Positions 37,201 to 47,800 of a stretch of 64,000 nucleotides of DNA are shown here, in pieces. How positions within the stretch are numbered: the stretch's first letter is position 1; every line of letters begins with the position of its first letter. Origin of the DNA: Branchiostoma floridae (Eukaryota > Chordata > Leptocardii > Amphioxiformes > Branchiostomatidae); NCBI RefSeq assembly GCF_000003815.2, contig NC_049982.1, positions 7,239,440 through 7,303,439 on the forward strand, read 5' to 3'. The notes beneath the pieces are model-generated. The model saw nothing but the letters and a program-made list of their open reading frames with translations. It was not told the DNA's origin and made no database searches. Both the position numbers and the translations under genes were made by a program.

Positions 37201-40200
37201 ATAAATATAACCTTCTCGGCGAAGATAATGATGTGATTATGATCGTCTTACAATTTCCGCATACACCACTGATCGGAGGTAATTTTAAATCCATGACGAA
37301 GGTAACGAAGTTGTTTCCTCAATGTCCCGGGTTTGATAAAACCTCCCTGGTTTGGGGCAACGTTCTCACGGGTCGGACATGTCGGAGCCAGGCGGATCTC
37401 TGGACACGCCACAGTAAATCCCGAACCGTTTGAACCGTTCGGACGGGCTATCGGGATTATTGTCAGCAGGGAGTCAAGCTTTAGAAACTCGCCTGCCTGC
37501 CCCTGGGGATAAAACCTGTGAAATTCCAGCGAAGTTGTTTTCTTCTCTGTACTTCAGTAGCGTATCTTGGTGTACTTGCCCAATGTTGTGTAACAACTAA
37601 ACGCACAGAACAAAGACTAAACTGTAGACTAAGCGTAATCTGAATTCACGTCAGGTGTCCATATCCATGCTTCATATAGAGTAGAGAGAGTAGAGTACAA
37701 CTACAACTGAAAAATATTAATGTCAACGTTCCATAGAATTACTTCTCCTCACCATGGCATACTAGTAACTTCCTCCCAAGGACGTTATATCCATGTCCTC
37801 ACGAGCGGAATTTCCTCGACAATAATCCTCCCCGTTTAATATTGTTCCTCCTTACCAACTTTTCAAAAAGCGTTTATTTACTTGTGCCGCAAGTAAAGAT
37901 TTCGCCTGCTATTCACACATGTGCCTTTGACGGGCATAAAAATCTATCAAGCGATGTGAAAGTTGAAACGTCTACGGCGTAGGTTAACAATAATCCTCTA
38001 GGGTGACGTCTTTTAATCTCTACTCATTCAATCAACATTGTATGATAACACTCGTGGTACTTCTGAAGCCTTCTGAATATCGTTGATTTTACAAAAGTTA
38101 ATGAAATCACATGCACAATAACTATACACTAGAGACAAGCAGATTTTACATCCTATTTGCTTTGCTGAATAATTTAAGTAGATTCTAGACTTACGGCCGA
38201 AGCTCAAAGGTGCGGCCGGACGTTGGTGATTTTGCCACCCTTCCAGAAATTGGAGACCCGTTGTAGTGTGACATTTTGATTCCTGCCCTACGAATCGGTC
38301 TGGTAGGCGGCTGTCCCCGGAGACCAGTTTTGCTGGGATTAGGAAGGAAAGCTTTACGGGAACACCGACCAGTCTTGTCAAAAGTCGCTTACAAGTGCGC
38401 AAAGTAAATTTACTGACGAAAGATTCCAATAATAATTGTGCAGACGTTTTATAATACGGACAGCATGGCACCCAGCTAGCGGAGATATGGTTGCTAATTA
38501 TTTTGTCGGTCGCCACGCGATGATGGACAGCGGCACGCCTCTATACCTAAAGTTTCGCGCTGTGTGGGTGTGGCCTAGCCACTGGCTCGCAAATTGATAT
38601 CTGGATCGTATTTTCCCGTCTTTGAATAACTTGCTCGTGAAAAAAGGCAAGAAACACAAAGGAAATGGGTATAATGACGACATCATTCTTAGTGGTATTC
38701 CTGTCAATGGATGTGCAAACTGTGCCAAAAATTAACACATGGAACGTAAAATAAACAACAAACAACGAGTTATAGACATGTGCGCACTTGTCGGGCGGCT
38801 GTCCCAAAGGACCGGGAGGCTTCAATCAAGTGTGGGAGAGTTCAATTCACGTATGGGGGCCAGCACCTATATCAAAACTAGTCTTATTTTAGACACGTAG
38901 AATAATATTTTGTGGCACTAGATTAACATATATTACCATTCAATATTTAGATACAACTTTCTTCCAACAAAATACAATAAAGTTCAACACACACCAACAA
39001 AATGTTTGGCTTCTTCATAGGATCGTCTTCTTGTTTACGTTTGAGATGGGGTCACTGAACCCTCGCCGCCGCTGGGTGCGTAACGTGCCTAGCGTTGGCA
39101 TGAATATATTAGGGCATTCAATGATGTTTATAAATGAATCTTCTAGATTATGGACTTGAATGTATATCATATATTAGTGATAGTGTCTCCACCACATGTT
39201 TGGTAACCACGCTTCAGTCGGAAAGACATCAGAAATCCATTACTTACGCTTTGTACATGGTTTGTACGGGCAATCAAATGTTTCCTGGGACTCAGCACGC
39301 ACATAACGTCAAAGTGAGGGCACATGTGATTTACATTGATTGTCTTGCGGCTGGTGTCATTCTGTAACTTCAAGCCGTCATTAATATTTTGTCTATAGGA
39401 GCGCTGGCGGCAGAGGGATGAATTGCATTCAAATTATTTCTATTTTGTGACGGCATTCCGGCGGTTCAGACCGTCCGAACTGTTTGGGCAGCGATTTCCA
39501 CCTCATAACAGCATGATTTTACGCATTTCACGGGTGTTTGGGAGGTACAGTTGCCATATAAATTGGTGGTTCGCAGACGTCCGCAGACGTCCGTACCGGC
39601 GCCCCGCGGTGCTCTGCACGCCCCCAGACGGTTCGGATCGCTTTGTTGCTATGGGAACCGCCCGTTCGGCCGTCCGGCCCGGGCGGGGCCGTATCGGCTC
39701 GAACCGTTCGAACGGCCCGCTCCAGGCCGCCGCCCGAAAGCGTTCGAACCATGCCGTCCGGGACCAGTCCGGGACGTAGTCCGGGCTAGTCCAAGCGGCC
39801 AATCTGGACTCTTTATGGCCGTCCGAACCGTTCTGCGAACTGTCGAGCGTCCGTCCCGTCCGACCGACCCGTCCGACCCCCGGACTATTGCATGGTTCGA
39901 ACTGACGGTTCATGCCGGTTCGGACTAGTCCGGGACGGGCAAATTTTCACACAGGCATGTATCAAATCAAAACATGTTTTCCAATCTCTCTGACCTTAGC
40001 TCATAATTCTACCCCTCATAACCATCTATTCTTACATCACCATCATGTGTTTTGAAGCTGATGGCGTTTTTCCTTTATATCAACACAAACACTTAGAAAT
40101 TTTAAAAAAGACCTCCTGTAGTTGTTCAACTGTGAAGCTGTACTGCGCATGCTCCCTCCCGGCGTGCTGATGTTCCAGCAGGAAGGCGTCGATGAAGTCC

Positions 40201-42464
40201 CGGATGTCGTTAGGGTCAAAGGTCGCTCTGTGCTTCTTGATCTGTTCCCCACAAAAGGCCTGGAGTTTTGGAAAGTTCCTTGCTAACTTTTGATGTTCCT
40301 GCGACCCGAAGGGAAGGTGTCGGAACACGGGATGGATGTTGATGAGGATATCCTTACCGGGTGTGGCATTTACCACTTCGCTTATGAGATGACTGAGCCA
40401 CAAAAACTCGGGGTCGCCATACTCGAACCGCTTCCCGAACACGATGGAGCAGATGATGTTAGAAACAGAGTTTTGTAACAGAGGTTTGGTGTTGAATGGC
40501 TCTCCGTCTTTCGCCACAAGTTCCTGACTAAGAGCAGCGGCCTCCTCACAAATCTTCCCCTCCAGGCTCCGCTTGCCGACGCCGAAGTCTCGGAGGGTCT
40601 TCATTGCAAACTTCCGCTGATGCTTCCAGTCCGAGCCAAAATCGGCAAAAATTATACCTGAAAATAATCATTACGTTAACTCACAAGTGTGACACCTCTG
40701 ACAAAGATGAATATGGAACTGCACATAGGATTGCAAACAAATTTCAAACAAAACATTCGGAATTGACCTCTTGTCTATTTGGCGCTAGAATCCGTTGATT
40801 GACTTTTATCTTTGACGAAATAGAACTTAATAATTTGGAGGACATCATTGTGTGACCCTTATATGTTTGCGTCAAATTTAGATTGTATCTTTTTAGCAAA
40901 ACCCAAAATACAGGTTTTTGATCCCAAAAATGCGCCAGCCATGTACACCTACTGGATTGCGTTCGAATTCTGAAGCAACAGAAATGAAAACAATGTCTCT
41001 AGAGGCCTAAATGAAGAAATATAACTTTGACATGATAAGATATGATCAATCATTCAATCAATCAATATCCTTTATTTAGACTGGATTAGTCCTGTCGGCC
41101 TCAGCCGCACTTCCCACGGGAAAAATACATAAATAAATAAATGAAATTGATACAAATTATCATAATAACTTAAAATATATAAGATATGATAGACTTGCCT
41201 TTCGTGGTGTCTCTAGCCGTCCCATCCCCGCGTAGATCCACCAGTACAGGGGGAGCCTTCCGACTGGAGAAGTCCTCGGCCCTCTTAACCAGGACTGACC
41301 GGATCGTCCGGTACCCGCTGATGACGACATTCAGGTCACGTGCGTTCCAGAACGTCATGACGTCACCGTACTGCCAGGCCAGGTCGGTGATGGTGTCGGG
41401 AAAGAAGTCAAACTGGTTGGGATACAGTTGGTAATGAGTTAGTCGGGAACATTTTGATAGTCATCAACAGTTTAAGATAATGGCATCATAATTATAACTT
41501 ATTGACACTGACAACATTAGTGTCTTCATATCTTTATATCTACTACAATTTTTCAAAATCAAGGAACCCATGTACTATTGAAGAAGTCTTCCACTGCCTG
41601 CAAATGAGACGTCAAACTGAACGGAAGTAGATTCAAACCTTAGAATTCCACTTCATTAGTGTATATTAAGTATAAGTATACTTTTAAGTATAACTGTAGT
41701 TATGATCCTTATTTCATACTACATGTACTTGCGATTAATTATAACCCCCTGGGAATGTATTTGCAAATAAACTATTTGCTTTATTAAATGTGCAGCATCC
41801 CTAGTACTACCCTCCGGAGTTACCATTGTCTCTTTTCTTTTCCATGCTAGGATGATATCTACAATTTGAAATAATTGATTTTGATATTGAGTCATGCAGC
41901 TTTTGTGTTTTCATCCCGGACCTGGCTCAATGGTGCTAGTGACTCTTCTCTGCTGGCAGTCTGAACTAGACCCTGAACTAAAAAGTTTGAAAACTTGGTT
42001 TTGGTAGGTCATATCTCCGTTGTAACTTTTTAGATTTCATTTATATTTCATACCTTAACTTCATTCATTAACCTTTGCATTAGTACCCATATGCTATGGG
42101 TCGAGCACCAAGGCTGCTTATGTGAGCGGGGTCAAGAGAAAAAAGTGTCGAAATTTCCCTCGATGATTTGTCTGTTGACATAAAGGGTTACATAATATGT
42201 AGACCTTCTCAATGGTATATAACACAATAGAAGTGAAGTCAACCTCACCCTCTAGCTATAGTGAAACTCCGATAGTTCTTCATAGAGCAGGATGCGTCAC
42301 CGAGATCGAGAACAACAAAACTTCGGGGTAGTAATTCTGTGCTAACGAGGTTTTGTTGACCACTGTTCCCTACAGATTGCGATACATAGACTTTGATGAT
42401 AGCTGAAGATTGCAGGAGACGACTATGTACATGTGCGAACGCTGCAAATTTTGACATGGCTGTG

Positions 42465-42551
<87 letters not shown>

Positions 42552-42883
42552 GACAGAGAGAGACTGAGGGAGACTGAGAGAGACAGAGAGAGAGACAGAT
42601 ATATATATAGATACATTTACATATATGAAACTCTCAATTATGCAAAGTGTATGTATCATTATCTGTAGGTAGCATATATATAGCTAGGTGTTATAAAACT
42701 GACCTTTGACTTCATGAACAAGGGGATGTTCCCCAGGACGGGCCAGGCCCAGGGTCCGGGCGGGAGGTTGCGGGGGGTCTGCAGGTACCAGTACGTCATC
42801 AGGCAGACACAGGCCGCCAGTAGCAGGGTAGACATATCCAAGTACCGATAAACAGTCGTCAGTATCTCTGTTAGACACTCCAT
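31239..42883 (-). CDS. Cytochrome P450, CYP2-type, gene B
   Basis: Seven minus-strand exons: 42883-42704, 41412-41199, 40657-40113, 32944-32846, 32443-32249, 31927-31801, 31423-31239. Lengths are 180, 214, 545, 99, 195, 127 and 185, identical to gene A, and give 514 aa with no break. It has the same marks: N-terminal anchor with the [13 protein letters not shown] hinge, I-helix AGAETT, EVQR, FNPDRF, and FSVGPRVCLG with the haem Cys. The first 20 residues differ most from gene A ([20 protein letters not shown]); most other exons differ by only a few residues. The GC donor of intron 2 is kept. The intron between exons 3 and 4 is 7.2 kb because of a large inserted element with a gap. It is predicted to be an ER monooxygenase of unknown substrate, divergent from lectin/EGF gene B. 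Confidence 0.93.
33072..33310 (-). repeat. SINE copy in a P450 B intron, duplicated with the block
   Basis: It has the same family body in the same intron and orientation as 16748-16985 (gtttacctccccaaagtcagg, then aggattcgagcg). Confidence 0.7.
33543..33918. other. Assembly gap (376 N)
   Basis: It lies in the left GC-rich arm of the inserted element. Confidence 0.99.
36482..36605. repeat. 124-bp direct repeat, copy 1
   Basis: It runs from caggcggatctcaggacac to tgcccctggggataa and is partner to 37389-37512, which has the same length and about 85-90% identity by eye. Both include a cgttcgga core like that of the GC-rich arms. Confidence 0.75.
36739..37278 (+). CDS. Unrecognised two-exon open frame inside the inserted element
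   Basis: I do not recognise this product. An open frame from an ATG at 36739 ([12 protein letters not shown]) ends at a good donor, CTG|gtaaga, at 36943. It rejoins in frame at 37158 after ttgttgcag ([12 protein letters not shown]) and reaches GGAG|gtaatt at 37278. The frame upstream of the ATG is open back to about 36677. The product is Cys- and Trp-containing, with two LPW motifs. It lies between the 124-bp direct repeats. It may be transposon cargo or chance; the support is only splice consensus and an open frame of about 108 codons. Confidence 0.25.
37389..37512. repeat. 124-bp direct repeat, copy 2
   Basis: Partner of 36482-36605, starting caggcggatctctggacac and ending tgcccctggggataa. 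Confidence 0.75.
41053..41150 (-). repeat. LINE-tail-like repeat in P450 B intron 2
   Basis: Paralogous to 18262-18352, with the same order tatcctttatttagactgg, ccctgtcggcc, cttcccac, aataaataaataa. Confidence 0.4.
42467..42600. repeat. Compound microsatellite (AC)n(AT)n(AG)n
   Basis: Runs of ac, then at, then ag with imperfect agacagag units. It is absent at the equivalent place in P450 A (around 19650), so it arose after the block duplication. Confidence 0.95.
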
Positions 42884-42933
42884 GCTGCACGCTTGTCTGT
42901 CTGCTGATGACGTGCCCGTTTGGCACTTCCGCG

Positions 42934-42986
42934 GTGCAAAGTGAACTTTGTGCTTATAATTATAGTGTGGTGGGGGTCATAGTTCA
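42934..42986 (-). promoter_or_regulatory. Candidate HNF4/RXR-type elements upstream of P450 B
   Basis: TGAACTTTG at 42942-42950 and a DR1, GGGTCA-T-AGTTCA, at 42974-42986. The DR1 starts 91 bp upstream of the ATG, the same distance as in P450 A, while the flanking bases have changed. Confidence 0.45.
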
Positions 42987-44781
42987 GCATAGGCCGTCTT
43001 ACCATTGTATACTCAGATTCGCCTTCTCGCGACATTGGCAATCGCTACCGAATCCTTTTATGCTAATCCTTTTACAACATTTTAGAACAGATGGTTTCAG
43101 AAGTTATTTTTATTAAGCTACCCGGAGGAAGGTATAGTCTTGTTTTTCCAACAGTTGATATAGGGCCTATACTGCACATTAGCCCACAATATTTGTAGAT
43201 TTTCAATGTGATACCTTGGTCAATACTATTTGGAGTAGACTGACTAGATGCATATTGCGGTTTTAGTCCAATCGGCCCCTATCTGCTTAGCCTGAGTATC
43301 ATCCTCCGTAGTAACCGCTGGCTCACGGCTTTCGCTTGCGTTTCGTTTACTGACAAAGATCTAGATGTTCAGTTGCGATACTAATCCACTGGCAGTTATT
43401 ATACTAGTTCACTGCATATATAAAATGTCATAGATTTTGATAGTTTTCCTTTCAAGCCGAAGTGCTTGGCACTTACATGATCCATACCTCCCACCTCCCT
43501 CCCTCCTTCGCCACTTTCTTTCCTTCCCTCCTTCCTTCCTCCTTTCCTTCCTTCCTTCCAATTGATTTCCTGATTTCACATCTGATGATCTCACTGTATT
43601 ACACAGCATTTACATCAGTAATGGTCCTTTAATATAACCTAATTTTTTTCTGCGGAAATTCCAAATGTGCATTTGCTCAAATTTACGTGGACGGAGATAA
43701 AACGCCGCCATTTAATTCTCGCAGTTGCTTTGGTTATTCTTACACTTCACATTTAAGCATAAAGAGATACATATACATGTCTTGAAACAACCTAACTTTA
43801 AGTTGCCAGTCTTACTTTTTGACCTGGCTTTAAGGGAAACTTGCATAAACACTCTTTTGTGAACAACCTTTAGAGTTTACAACTCAGGGGCTATAGGTTG
43901 TTTCGCCACAATGTCAGTTCGCCACAGGGCAAGTCGTTTCGCAACAAGGCACAAGTCGTTTCGTAACAAAGCACGCATCATTTCGCCACATATTGATTTT
44001 ATTTCTCTGTAGATGGCTTAATAGCATTGGAAATCGTATCCCTAACATCACTTTACTACGCATTCATGGATGTCCGCGAATGAAATAATGGCATCTTGTC
44101 TAGCTATCGAGATATCACAATAACAGCTGATACATTTTGGCCTATTTAAGACGATAAAGCTTCATTTGTAGGAAGTTAATCATTGGAATGCCTTAAACTC
44201 TGACTAGCATATTACATGTGTGAAGATGTGTGCAAATTCCGTATATTGCAATTTAGTTTTGAATGGTAGTACATCTTCAGTCCCTTCCGTTACATGTATA
44301 GAATACCACCGTCGCTACCATTTGGAGCTAAATTACAAACAAAACACTTATCACATACCTAGTGCGTGGTGTTATACGATGCCTACAGCACTTCAGACAT
44401 GCTACGAAATGCTAGTTCTGAGATGACTTTACATGTTTTAGAAACATACAGTGCATTATCTTTTAAAGGTTTGCCTTCCAAAATGAAATACACTGCTGGA
44501 CTTCCATTTCCATCCACCTAAGATTTATCGAAAATTTGAGTATAATCATTCGTCATTCACCGTTCCAACAATTTTACCAGCGTTTGTCTTGGCAATATAT
44601 TGATACATGGAGGGCATCAGGAAGAGCTCTCGTGTATTTTGATATCCGGATATTTGATGTGTTGAATATAACACAAATATCAATTTAGCCCTAACTGCCA
44701 CACGTAAGAATTGATGATGGTTTGATTCATTCACCGCCCGGTTCCACTCGAAAACCATCTGGTTGTTACCGATGATCCGTG
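42987..44781. other. Shared divergent intergenic region B (P450 B / lectin B)
   Basis: No gene is seen. It aligns in patches with region A. It includes a purine/pyrimidine-biased tract (about 43490-43560, ccttcctt units) and repeated motifs of the type gtttcgccacaa/gtcgtttcgcaacaa at about 43900-43995, which look like a decayed dispersed repeat. Confidence 0.6.
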
Positions 44782-44791
44782 TATAGAAAAG
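44782..44791 (+). promoter_or_regulatory. TATA-like box of lectin/EGF gene B
   Basis: TATAGAAAAG, 54 bp before the ATG, identical in sequence and spacing to gene A. Confidence 0.5.
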
Positions 44792-44835
44792 GCTGCCCCT
44801 GAGGAGAGAAGTCATTCTGAATGTACGCGGACACG

Positions 44836-47800
44836 ATGGCCGGACACGGGGCATTTCTTCTCGTCACGTTGATCTCTATGCTCAGTCTGGCTGCAGGTAA
44901 GAATCATTTCATCCATGTAATACATGCATATAACTGTTATTTATATATTCTATCATCATCATTTATATACCAATGGTAAGAAATAAGACTACAAAGATTA
45001 CGTAGCAATCATCTTTCATTCTTCCTTCCTTTCTTTCTTGTTCTACACCCTTTCCACTTCATAGAGTCCTAATTCTTTGATTTTCACACATTGACACGTG
45101 ACACGCGTTAGGATTGTAACTGGGTGGGTTTCATGTTATCATCTTTATCAATTGTTCTCCTAATAAGGGGCTTCCTTGTTTTCAGTTAGTAATTCATATA
45201 TCTTGTCCAGATTCTGATCACAATATGAGACTTTGGGATGATTTCTTTAACAGGTGAAGAAGCCTACCTGACTTCCCTCCAGGGATGGGCCTACTACAAG
45301 GTTCGTGCGTCAGGCACGATGACGTCATCGAACATCAAGAGCACGTGTGAAGCAGCTGGGTACATCATGCCCTGCCCAGCGGAGCCGACATGTCCATCTA
45401 TGTCCTCGGCTTGTGTGAACACAGGTCTGGGGACATGTAGCTGGCCAATGGACGGAATCTCCCGGGTTCTGTGTGCAAACAACCCATTACAATGCCCTGT
45501 AATGGACGGCATATTTGCTTATTACACTAGTTTCCGCGGTCAGGCCATCGGTGCCTACTCAGGCAACAACCAGTACTTCCATGGCGCAGACTACAGCAAT
45601 CGGTTCGCCTTATGTGCAAAGGGTTAGTAGATTGGCTATTTAACAGCTCATCACCACAATTCAATAGATTATACACCAACGGTCACCTTAAAGGCATACT
45701 ACGGAATATTTGAACAAAACAAAAAGTAGCATTTCCTACTTTTCGTTGCATTGTTAGTTCAATCAACCCTATAGCATTGCATACCAATATTCAGGGAAAA
45801 ATGCTGTGATATCATTGCACCACCACATAAGCATGATGTATAAAAATTGTGATCTTCCAGCAAACAGATAGCCACAGGCGGCTGGCTACTGCCTCTGTGT
45901 TCCTTATCAGCCGGCCCCAGTGGGGGGCCAGTTGACAATTTCCTCTGAGTACAGTAGATAGTTGTAACAGTGGTGTTCAAGTAACCGCCTATCGTCCTTG
46001 CTCAAGGGCACTAGTGCTTTTGTGGCGACAGCGATAGCAGTCATGACTTGTGATCTGCCGACCCCGGTTCGATCCCGGGTAGGGGGCATGTTGTTTCTTT
46101 CTGTTCTACTCGCCCCTCTGGTTGTTTCACTGGTTCCCATGCCGACCCTGTAACAGGCTAGCGGATGTGCCACACAGTGATGTCGAACTCGGAGATTCGA
46201 GGACGAATCTTGAAAAGAAAAGGGGGAGTAGTGTAACAGTGGTGTTCAAGTACCGCCTATCGTCATTGTGCCTTTATCTCCAGTCTGCCATGTGCCTAAC
46301 TGATTATCCCACCCTGGGGGACCTCCTGGTGGCCAGCATGTTGTTGCTTACAAACAGGAGGGTCTAATTCGGGAGGTCAACAGGTTACAGCGCGCCAAGA
46401 GCGGCATGTTTGTAGACTAATCCTTTACGTTGCAAACGTGAAATAATGGCACAAAAGTGTCAATAAGTGGTAGTAAATCTGAGATTTCTTAGTTCTATGA
46501 TATTTCAAATTTGAGCGCAAACAATTCCGTAGTATAGCTTTAAGAGATATCCCTGTAATACACACGAAGCGTCCTACATGTAAGTATAAAGACCGACAAT
46601 TTTAATTCTGACGATGGGTTATAAAAAAAAGAGCTATTTTCTAAACTCCTTAACGGTGGGTTTGCAGATATCGAAGGGTGCGCCTCGGATCCCTGTCACC
46701 ATGGCGGTACCTGTGTGGACGGAGTCAACTCCTACACCTGTCGGTGTGTGCCTGGCTTCACCGGAGACGACTGTGAGAATGGTAGGACCGCTTTGTACAT
46801 TCCCCTATCTTATAATGCTTACTAGGATATCTATATACAATGTACTTATCATTCTACCCATGGTATTCTCAATTCCAGCTGGTGAATTGAACGCACGCCT
46901 GGATTATGAAATTAGTGCAAACATTCATTGACATCGATTGAGGGATCGCGGGTCCTGGTACATATTATAACTAGAAACATTATCTTAAATTTTACCTGTC
47001 ATTGAGGTAGCCTTAATATCAATGTTGCTCAGTTCTCTCTGTCGGTAATTTGTTGGACCGTGGGAAGAAATAAAGACAAAAGACATTATCGACATTCAGT
47101 CCCAGAGCAGAGACAGTTATATTTTTGGCGGACGCCTCAGGGGCTCCGCCTAACATTATAGTGTGCGTCCGTTTTACAAGAATTCCCAGAATTCCGCAGG
47201 CATCTGTGGAATTTTTACACAGGCATGCGAAGGGGATTCCCAAGTAGCGGGGGTGTAACTGATACTCCGGCCAGGGCAAAGATTACATCTGGAATCCATC
47301 AACCGGCCTTGGCACACACATCCTTTATACCATGGGCCGGGTCAGATCGTGTGTCTTACTTTTTGTGGCACAACATTGCGAAGATAAATGTGTACTGCTT
47401 TACGATGTCAAAAATGATCGCCAAAATTGACTACATTTGTTAGCTGGTGATTTTGGGCCAACAGGAAGAGAAGTTACTTCTAACATTCAAAATATACAAT
47501 GTTTGTGCTGAACGTTGAAAACTTGGATGTTCAGTTTTCTTCAAAAGAACCCTGTAAAAGAAGAAACCTGAGGCCCGTGCAGCAGGAAAAGTCCAGCTGA
47601 CATAGGAGAATTTTTCAATAGATCAACACTGTCATTGAGCTTCTGTTTAGCCTCGTTCAAGTACCAAAAAAATGATATCACATTTTATGTAGTTTGAAAA
47701 ATGTTTCCAAAGAATGTTTCTCATGTAAAATGTGAAGTATTAAACTATGACCCTCTCTTCACTGTGTTTCCTTCAGTTTTTGTGGCACATCTGGTCAGCA

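Larger units (their letters stand above)
33377..39955. mobile_element. Large (6.6-kb) inserted element with GC-rich imperfect terminal inverted repeats
   Basis: The left end starts cctgtgtgaaaat, then a GC-rich block with ggttcgaaccgg. The right end, reversed, starts cctgtgtgaaaattt and leads into gtccgaaccgg. Both ends continue as arrays of cggttcgaac/gtccgaac motifs (33395-33542 and about 39456-39945). P450 A has only about 0.7 kb in this intron, so the block is an insertion specific to copy B. No transposase or clear target duplication is seen. Inside are 124-bp direct repeats and unrecognised exon-like frames. Confidence 0.6.

Noticed and set aside
38028-38516. 162-codon - strand frame
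   Set aside because: No recognisable domain, no splice context, and it lies in the inserted element; likely chance.
42245-42668. Ser/Leu- and His/Thr-repeat frames
   Set aside because: Produced by the compound AC/AT/AG microsatellite inside a P450 B intron.
46020-46090. Possible tRNA gene
   Set aside because: Only a T-arm-like CCCGGTTCGATCCCGGG is convincing; no full cloverleaf could be made, so a tRNA-derived repeat is more likely.
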